Origin: an uncultured Opitutia bacterium | GTDB lineage: Bacteria; Verrucomicrobiota; Verrucomicrobiia; Opitutales; Opitutaceae | Reading direction: 5' to 3' | Length of the DNA: 64,000 nt | Assembly: GCA_903825285.1 (NCBI GenBank) | Contig: CAIJZY010000017.1 | Span: 167,405 to 231,404 of the forward strand | Shown: positions 59,436 to 64,000 of the stretch, one piece after another | How positions within the stretch are numbered: position 1 is the first letter of the stretch | Layout: each line of letters starts with the position of its first letter | Program-made: the position numbers and the translations under genes | The notes under the pieces: model-generated | Told to the model about the DNA's origin: nothing | Seen by the model: only the letters and a program-made list of their open reading frames with translations | The model's database searches: none

Positions 59436-60344
59436 CTGGCGCAGCGGATCGGACCCTGCCTGACGAGTTCCATCGGCATCGCGCCCAACTGGATGCTGGC
59501 GAAGATGGCGGCCGACCTGCACAAGCCGGACGGGCTCACGGTCATTGACGATGCCGACATTCCCGGCCGGCTGCTCGACCTGCCGATCAGCGACTTTCCC
59601 GGCATCGGTTCCCAAATGGAGCTCCGCCTGAAACTGCGCGGCATCGGCACCGTCGAGCAGCTGTACCGGGCGACCAAGTCCCAGCTCCACGGCGCATGGG
59701 GCGGCATTGAGGGCGAGCGCATGTATGAGCGGCTCCGCGGGGCCAGCGTCCCGCTGCCGATTCAGAAGAACCAGACCGTCGGCCATTCGCACGTCCTGCC
59801 GCCCTTCCTGCGCACCCAAGAGAAGGCCCACGCCGTGCTCCACAAGCTGCTCCAGAAGGCCGCCATGCGGCTGCGGGACATCGGCCACTACTCCGGCGGC
59901 CTGACCGTTTGGGTGAGCTACCGCAACGGCGTGAAGTGGTACGACGACCTTCGTTTCAACGAGACGCAGGACACCGTCACCCTGACCGCCGCGCTGAACC
60001 AGCTGTGGCGGCGGCGGCCTTGGGAGCTGCTGCACGCCGAGCCGATGCAGCTCGGGCTGGTCCTGACACACCTGCTCGAGATGCGGGGCCACACCCTCGA
60101 CCTGTTCGAACAGCCCAAGCACGACGCCCGCGAGCGGCTGAACCACGCGGTCGACACGGTCAACCAGACCTTCGGCCACGGCTCGGTCTATTTCGGCGGC
60201 GCCCACGGCGTGATCGAAAACGCTCCGATGCGGATTTCCTTCACCTGCATCCCCAAGCCCGAGATTGAGGAGATCGATCCGAAACGGGAAAGAAGGCTCC
60301 GGCCGCTCCCGCCGAAGCCAGCCGAAGCCGAGTCGCCGGACTGA
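59436..60344 (+). pseudogene. Y-family DNA polymerase, N-terminally truncated
   Basis: Clear Y-family (DinB/UmuC) sequence starts abruptly at about 59440: GPCLTSSIGIAPNWMLAKMAADLHKPDGLTVIDD, then the helix-hairpin-helix DLPISDFPGIGSQMELRLKLRGIGTVEQLY and the little-finger domain to IDPKRERRLRPLPPKP. The N-terminal palm/fingers with the catalytic Asp and the DE pair are missing. The track ORF supplies an unrelated N-terminus from the antisense of the neighbouring gene. So the gene has no intact active site; it is a fossil of an SOS-type translesion polymerase cut by an insertion or deletion. Confidence 0.75.
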
Positions 60345-60365
60345 GCCGGAATCATCCAATCGGAG

Positions 60366-60517
60366 TCAGCCACTGAGAGCACGGATGAACACGGATCGAT
60401 GCCTTGGCAGAAAAGACCAAATACTGTGCGATCCACAAAGCCGGGATGTGTCCGGAAAGGAGTAGGCTCAGGCCGCGACTCTGAAAATCCGTGCCCATCC
60501 GAGTGATCCGTGGCTCA
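60366..60517. repeat. inverted repeat with CACGGATGAACACGGAT arms
   Basis: TCAGCCACTGAGAGCACGGATGAACACGGAT (60366-60396) and ATCCGTGCCCATCCGAGTGATCCGTGGCTCA (60487-60517) are imperfect reverse complements around a 90-bp loop. This lies in the 307-bp gene-free gap 60345-60651. Sequences of this kind recur in verrucomicrobial genomes, to my knowledge. Confidence 0.6.
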
Positions 60518-60651
60518 ATTTCCTGGTTCAAACCGAGCCGTCCGCCGGTTTCGGCACCGCCGTATCCCAGCGGCGGGGCGGAACGACGGATTTTCCAAAA
60601 AAGATGCGCGGAATGGGGGCGGATCGGTGTTATGGACTATCACTCCCCCTC

Positions 60652-61839
60652 ATGCGCCAGTTATTGCTCGCTCTCGCCCTGTCCTTTACCAGCGCGATGG
60701 CCGCCGATTCCCAGATGTTTCGCGGCCATCCCTCCCTTAGCGGTGTGACCCCGCCGCCCGGAAAGCCCTTGGAAGGCAAAATCGCCTGGAGCAGCGCCAC
60801 GATGGGCTGGGAGTTGTACCAGCCGCTGGAGAACATGGACGGTCAGGCCGTGTTCCCCTCCACGCCGGCGGTGGTCGGTGGCCGCATTTATCTCTGCGCC
60901 GGGCCCTACCTCTTCGTGTTCGATGCCGCGGGCCAGCCGGTGTACCATGTGAAGCTCAGCGCCTGCACCTTGGCCAGCCCCACCGTGGTTGACGGACTGG
61001 TGTATGTGTCGACCGATGACGGACGGATGCATGCCGTGGAGGCCAAGGACGGCAAGGAACGCTGGACCGCGGTCATCGGCGCCAATCCGTTCATGAAGCA
61101 GGTGGACAATTGGGATGTGTACCACTCCTCCGCCACGGTCGTGGACGGCGTGCTCTACGTCGGCAGCGCCGACGGCCGGATCTACGCCCTGTCCGCCGCA
61201 AATGGAAAGGAGCTTTGGCATTTTCAGACCGGCCACGTCGTGCGCGCGACGCCCGCGGTGGTGGCGGGCCGGGTGTATTGCGGCAGTTTTGACGGCAAGG
61301 TCTATGCCTTGGACGCGGCCACCGGCAGCAAGCTCTGGGAAGTGGATACCGCGACCAAGGGAACTCCCTGGCACGCCGTGCAGGGTTCCTGCGCCGTCGT
61401 CGACGGGACGGTCTACGTCGGCAGCCGCAGCGGATTCCTGTATGCGATCGACGCGGCCACGGGCAAGGTCCGCTGGCAGGAGAGCCATGACGGCAACTGG
61501 GTTCCCAGTTCGCCGGCGGTGCGCGACGGCATCGCGTATGTCGGCCAGTCTGACGGACACAAAGTCACTGCGGTTTCGCCGGACGGCAAGGTGCTCTGGC
61601 GCATTGACGCCCCGAACGAGACCTTCGCCTCACCCCTGCTGGCCGGGGACATTTTGTATGTGGCCGGCAACGACAACTACAACCAGCAGGGCAAGGGCAG
61701 CCTGTGCGCCCTCGAGGCCAAGACCGGGAAAGTCGTCTGGAAACTGGAGCTGCCCGCCAGCGTGTGGGCTTCGCCCGTGCTGGTGGACGGCACGCTCTAC
61801 GCCGCCTGCGCCGACGGCAAGCTGTACGCGATCCGGTAG
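60652..61839 (+). CDS. secreted PQQ-type beta-propeller protein
   Basis: 395 residues. Signal peptide MRQLLLALALSFTSAMA. The rest is a beta-propeller of repeats with the AxDAxTGxxxW pattern (VFDAAGQPVYH, AVEAKDGKERWT, ALSAANGKELWHF, ALDAATGSKLWEV, AIDAATGKVRWQ, AVSPDGKVLWRI, ALEAKTGKVVWKL), about seven to eight blades. It lacks the PQQ-binding residues of dehydrogenases that I can check by eye, so a binding or scaffold protein is likely (PQQ_2/BamB-like). It is exported; the target is unknown. 114 bp before the DUF2264 gene. Confidence 0.8.
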   Translation: MRQLLLALALSFTSAMAADSQMFRGHPSLSGVTPPPGKPLEGKIAWSSATMGWELYQPLENMDGQAVFPSTPAVVGGRIYLCAGPYLFVFDAAGQPVYHVKLSACTLASPTVVDGLVYVSTDDGRMHAVEAKDGKERWTAVIGANPFMKQVDNWDVYHSSATVVDGVLYVGSADGRIYALSAANGKELWHFQTGHVVRATPAVVAGRVYCGSFDGKVYALDAATGSKLWEVDTATKGTPWHAVQGSCAVVDGTVYVGSRSGFLYAIDAATGKVRWQESHDGNWVPSSPAVRDGIAYVGQSDGHKVTAVSPDGKVLWRIDAPNETFASPLLAGDILYVAGNDNYNQQGKGSLCALEAKTGKVVWKLELPASVWASPVLVDGTLYAACADGKLYAIR

Positions 61840-61953
61840 GCGGCGGCGGACGGGTCGGCGCGGGTTTACTGTATGGAGAAATATCCGGACGCTTTGGCCG
61901 GCGTCCGCTTGTCCCCGGACGCGGGCTCGTCCACGCTGCCTCCACCCCACCCC

Positions 61954-63195
61954 ATGAATGCCCTGTTCCGTTGCGTCCTCCTCCTCGTTTGTTTCCCCGC
62001 GTTTCTCCGCTCAGCCGCCCCGGCCATGTCCGCCGCGCTGACGGCCGGGCAGGCCGAACGCGCGCAGTGGTGCGCGCTGGCCACCAAGCTGGCGGATCCG
62101 ATTCTTGTCTCCCTTTCGCAGCGTCAGCTCAAGCGCGTCATGCCCGTCGAAGCCTTCGATCCGGCCGCCCGCGCCGCCTCGACTCATCTTGAGGCGCTCG
62201 GCCGCCTGCTGGATGGGCTCGCCCCGTGGCTGGAACTGGGCGGCGATGACACGCCCGAAGGCAGGGAGCGCGCCCGGCTCGCGGACCTCGCCCGCCAGGC
62301 CATCGACGCCGCCACGGACCCGGCCTCCCCGGACAAGATGAACTTCACCGAGGGCGGACAGCCCCTCGTCGACGCCGCGTTTCTCTCTCAGGCCATCCTG
62401 CGCGCCCCGCACGAACTGTGGGACAAACTGGACCCGCGCGTCCGTCAGAACCTCATCACCTGCCTCGAATCGACGCGCACGATCAAGCCGCCGGAAACCA
62501 ACTGGCTGCTCTTCTCCTCCACGGTTGAGGCCCTGTTGCACCGCGTCGGCGCGCACCGCGACGAAGCCCGGCTCATGCACGGGTTGGAGCGCTTCCAGCA
62601 CTGGTACGTCGGCGACGGCGTGTACGGCGACGGCGCCGAGTTCCACTGGGATTACTACAACGCCTATGTCATCCAGCCGATGCTGCTCGATATCCTGGCG
62701 GTCGTCGGCGACGAGACCCCGGAGCTGCGGAATTTCCGCACCGAGGTGCACCAGCGCGCGCAGCGCTACGCCGCCATCCAGGAGCGCCTGATCGCGCCCG
62801 ACGGCACCTTCCCCGTGATCGGCCGCTCCATCGCCTACCGGGCCGGCGCCTTCCAGGGACTGGCCGCCGTCGCCCTGCACCACGAGTTGCCCCCCGCGAT
62901 CCGCCCGGGGCAGGCGCGGGCCGCGCTCAATGCCGTCATCCACCGGACGCTCGATGCGCCCGGCACGTTTGACGACCACGGCTGGCTGCGGCTCGGACTG
63001 GCCGGCCATCAGCCCGCCCTGGCCGAGAAATACATTTCCACCGGCAGCCTGTACCTCTGCAGCTTCGCGTTCCTTCCGCTCGGCCTGCCCGCCTCGGATC
63101 CGTTCTGGACCGAACCCGCCACCCCCACCACGTGGCAGCAGGTCTGGTCCGGCGCCGACCTCCCCGCCGACTCCGCGCTGAAGGCCGCGCACTGA
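61954..63195 (+). CDS. DUF2264 family protein (alpha/alpha-toroid, secreted)
   Basis: 413 residues. Signal peptide MNALFRCVLLLVCFPAFLRSAAPA. DUF2264 pattern: LEALGRLLDGLAPWLELGGDD, PETNWLLFSSTVEALLHRVG, GDGVYGDGAEFHWDYYNAYVIQPMLLDIL, PDGTFPVIGRSIAYRAGAFQGLAAVAL, WLRLGLAGHQPALAEKYISTGSLYL. These proteins have an alpha/alpha-barrel as in polysaccharide lyases and unsaturated hydrolases, so an uronic-acid or pectin-type substrate is likely; activity is unproven. Composition is host-like. Confidence 0.8.
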   Translation: MNALFRCVLLLVCFPAFLRSAAPAMSAALTAGQAERAQWCALATKLADPILVSLSQRQLKRVMPVEAFDPAARAASTHLEALGRLLDGLAPWLELGGDDTPEGRERARLADLARQAIDAATDPASPDKMNFTEGGQPLVDAAFLSQAILRAPHELWDKLDPRVRQNLITCLESTRTIKPPETNWLLFSSTVEALLHRVGAHRDEARLMHGLERFQHWYVGDGVYGDGAEFHWDYYNAYVIQPMLLDILAVVGDETPELRNFRTEVHQRAQRYAAIQERLIAPDGTFPVIGRSIAYRAGAFQGLAAVALHHELPPAIRPGQARAALNAVIHRTLDAPGTFDDHGWLRLGLAGHQPALAEKYISTGSLYLCSFAFLPLGLPASDPFWTEPATPTTWQQVWSGADLPADSALKAAH

Positions 63196-63201
63196 GCCAA
63201 A

Positions 63202-63233
63202 ACAAAACCCCTCCCGCCATAGAGCGAGAGGGG
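63202..63233 (-). terminator. terminator downstream of tRNA-Glu
   Basis: On the minus strand CCCCTCtCGC-tctatg-GCGgGAGGGG is followed by TTTTGTTTT. It lies 6 bp after the tRNA 3' end and ends tRNA transcription before the convergent DUF2264 gene. Confidence 0.8.
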
Positions 63234-63239
63234 TGAAAT

Positions 63240-63259
63240 TGGTGCCCCCACGGGGAATC
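63240..63259 (-). repeat. attachment-site repeat, right (inside tRNA-Glu)
   Basis: TGGTGCCCCCACGGGGAATC, the tRNA 3' end from CCA to the T loop, identical to 55648-55667. The tRNA is restored intact here, as after integrase-mediated insertion. Confidence 0.85.
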
Positions 63260-63314
63260 GAACCCCGCTTTGAAGATTGAGAATCTCCTGTCCTAACCGA
63301 TAGACGATGAGGGC
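63240..63314 (-). tRNA. tRNA-Glu(CTC)
   Basis: Minus strand. Acceptor GCCCTCA/TGGGGGC, anticodon stem GGAGA/TCTTC around loop TTCTCAA giving anticodon CTC, T arm GCGGGG-TTCGATT-CCCCG, discriminator A, encoded CCA. Reads GAG. The last 20 nt are duplicated at 55648-55667, marking it as the integration site. Confidence 0.95.
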
Positions 63315-63385
63315 GAAAATCGGAGGGGATAGGGTTCGGTTTTAGCGGCGGGCGTCAAGCGAGAGTTTTCAGCTTCTTCGCATGC

Positions 63386-64000
63386 TCAATAAAACAGGGA
63401 GCGGTCCAGGCTGCGGTACCGGATGGCTTCCAGCAGGTGCGGCGCCTCGATGCGCTCGGCCAGGGCCAGGTCCGCGATGGTGCGCGCGACCTTGAGAATC
63501 CGGTCGTAGGCGCGGGCGGAGAGGCTGAGCTGCTCCATGGCCTGCTGCAGGAGGTCGCCGAGCGCGGGCTCGATCGCGCAGTGCCGGCGGATCTGCGCGT
63601 GGGTCATGCGCGCGTTGGCCACCGTGCGGGTGCCGGCGAACCGTTCCTGCTGGCGGGTTCGGGCTGCCTCGGTGCGGGACCGCAGCGCAGCGGAGGTTTC
63701 GCCCGTCTGCTCAGAGCGCAGCTCGCTGAGCGACAGGGCCGGGGCGTCGATGTGGATGTCGATGCGGTCGAGGAGCGGGCCGCTGATGCGGGCGCGGTAG
63801 CGCTGCACCTGGGTCGGCGAGCAGCGGCACTCGTGCTTCGGGTCGCCGAGGTAGCCGCAAGGGCAAGGGTTCATCGCGGCGACGAGCATGAACGCGCAGG
63901 GGAGCGTGACCTTGCCCGCGCTGCGGGAGATGGCGACCTCGCCGTCCTCCAGCGGCTGGCGGAGCACCTCGAGGGCGGAGCGCTTGAACTCCGGCAGCTC
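63386..64000 (-). CDS. comM: ComM/YifB-type Mg-chelatase-like AAA protein, C-terminal part
   Basis: 205 codons in the window; the gene continues past the right edge. [46 protein letters not shown] is the diagnostic ComM/YifB segment with the Cys-rich insert, followed by the Mg_chelatase_C domain ([36 protein letters not shown]). ComM promotes branch migration during natural transformation. The N-terminal domain and Walker A lie outside the window. Confidence 0.95.
   Translation of the reverse strand, partial: ELPEFKRSALEVLRQPLEDGEVAISRSAGKVTLPCAFMLVAAMNPCPCGYLGDPKHECRCSPTQVQRYRARISGPLLDRIDIHIDAPALSLSELRSEQTGETSAALRSRTEAARTRQQERFAGTRTVANARMTHAQIRRHCAIEPALGDLLQQAMEQLSLSARAYDRILKVARTIADLALAERIEAPHLLEAIRYRSLDRSLFY

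Larger units (their letters stand above)
55648..63259. mobile_element. putative genomic island integrated at tRNA-Glu(CTC)
   Basis: A 7.6-kb stretch bounded by 20-bp direct repeats of the tRNA 3' end. The intact tRNA is at the right edge and its 3' end points into the island, as in tRNA-targeted integration. The left half (55.65 to about 59.43 kb) is clearly less GC-rich than the rest of the window and carries a methyltransferase remnant, a DUF6573-type gene, a RepA-like ATPase and unknown genes. The right half (beta-propeller, DUF2264) has host-like composition and may be older cargo or a separate event. No integrase gene is visible, so the element is decayed, depends on a helper, or the repeats mark an ancient insertion. 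Confidence 0.7.

Noticed and set aside
59247-59436. N-terminal 63 residues of the 365-residue Y-polymerase ORF
   Set aside because: Antisense to the small membrane protein gene and unrelated to Y-family N-termini; the polymerase is truncated.
1-64000. CRISPR array
   Set aside because: No regularly spaced 24-40-bp direct repeats were seen; the short repeats found are two- to four-copy and lie in leaders or intergenic gaps.

Overview
The window is a high-GC bacterial chromosome segment. Gene content suggests a verrucomicrobium close to the Opitutaceae: a LexA-type SOS repressor, a tandem adenylate kinase, a DUF2264 protein, a DUF5069 protein, a nucleoside-hydrolase-like Tat protein, and long inverted repeats of the ACGGATGAACACGGAT type between genes. 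The taxonomic call is inference from content; no marker gene was compared.

Layout. 1-4.7 kb: 5' part of asparagine synthetase asnB, a DJ-1/PfpI protein, an epimerase, ybaB and recR, a STAS-like protein and tRNA-Gly(CCC). 4.8-11.9 kb: a very large multi-PAS/GAF sensor kinase, broken by an apparent one-base frameshift, translationally overlapped with a receiver-kinase protein, then lexA. 12-20 kb: phosphofructokinase, a universal stress protein, a Tat-exported nucleoside-hydrolase-like protein, and an operon of fused adenylate kinase, two-domain polyphosphate kinase 2 and a SulP-STAS-cNMP transporter. 20-26 kb: a DMT permease and a fused ABC permease, then a manganese module (mntR divergent from an outer-membrane protein, mntH and usp, with a perfect palindrome between them). 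26-32.5 kb: amidase, NMT1-type binding protein, RidA, and a ribose-type ABC transporter. 32.5-48.4 kb: argA, proS-clpS-DUF2017-like, a candidate 6S RNA, a family B DNA polymerase, a TonB-domain protein, RNase R, glgA, photolyase, a TIGR01777 epimerase and ndk. 48.4-55.6 kb: a lone receiver protein, several small unknowns, a clan GH-A hydrolase divergent from a URO-D-type protein, rpoZ and an OPA-family phosphate ester antiporter.

55.6-63.3 kb is bounded by a 20-bp direct repeat of the 3' end of tRNA-Glu(CTC); the intact tRNA stands at the right edge. This is the signature of tRNA-targeted integration. The left half (to about 59.4 kb) is visibly lower in GC and holds a methyltransferase remnant, a DUF6573-type gene, an iteron-like repeat cluster plus a large nested hairpin in front of a RepA-like AAA ATPase, and a coupled pair of unknown genes. 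It abuts a Y-family DNA polymerase whose N-terminal half is missing. The right half carries a secreted beta-propeller protein and a DUF2264 protein with host-like composition. No integrase is visible. The right end of the window is the C-terminal part of comM/yifB.

The least explained part is the 55.6-59.4 kb element with its origin-like region. The most coherent physiological modules are the AMP/ADP/polyphosphate operon and the manganese regulon. All calls rest on reading the sequence and on remembered family motifs; no database search was run.
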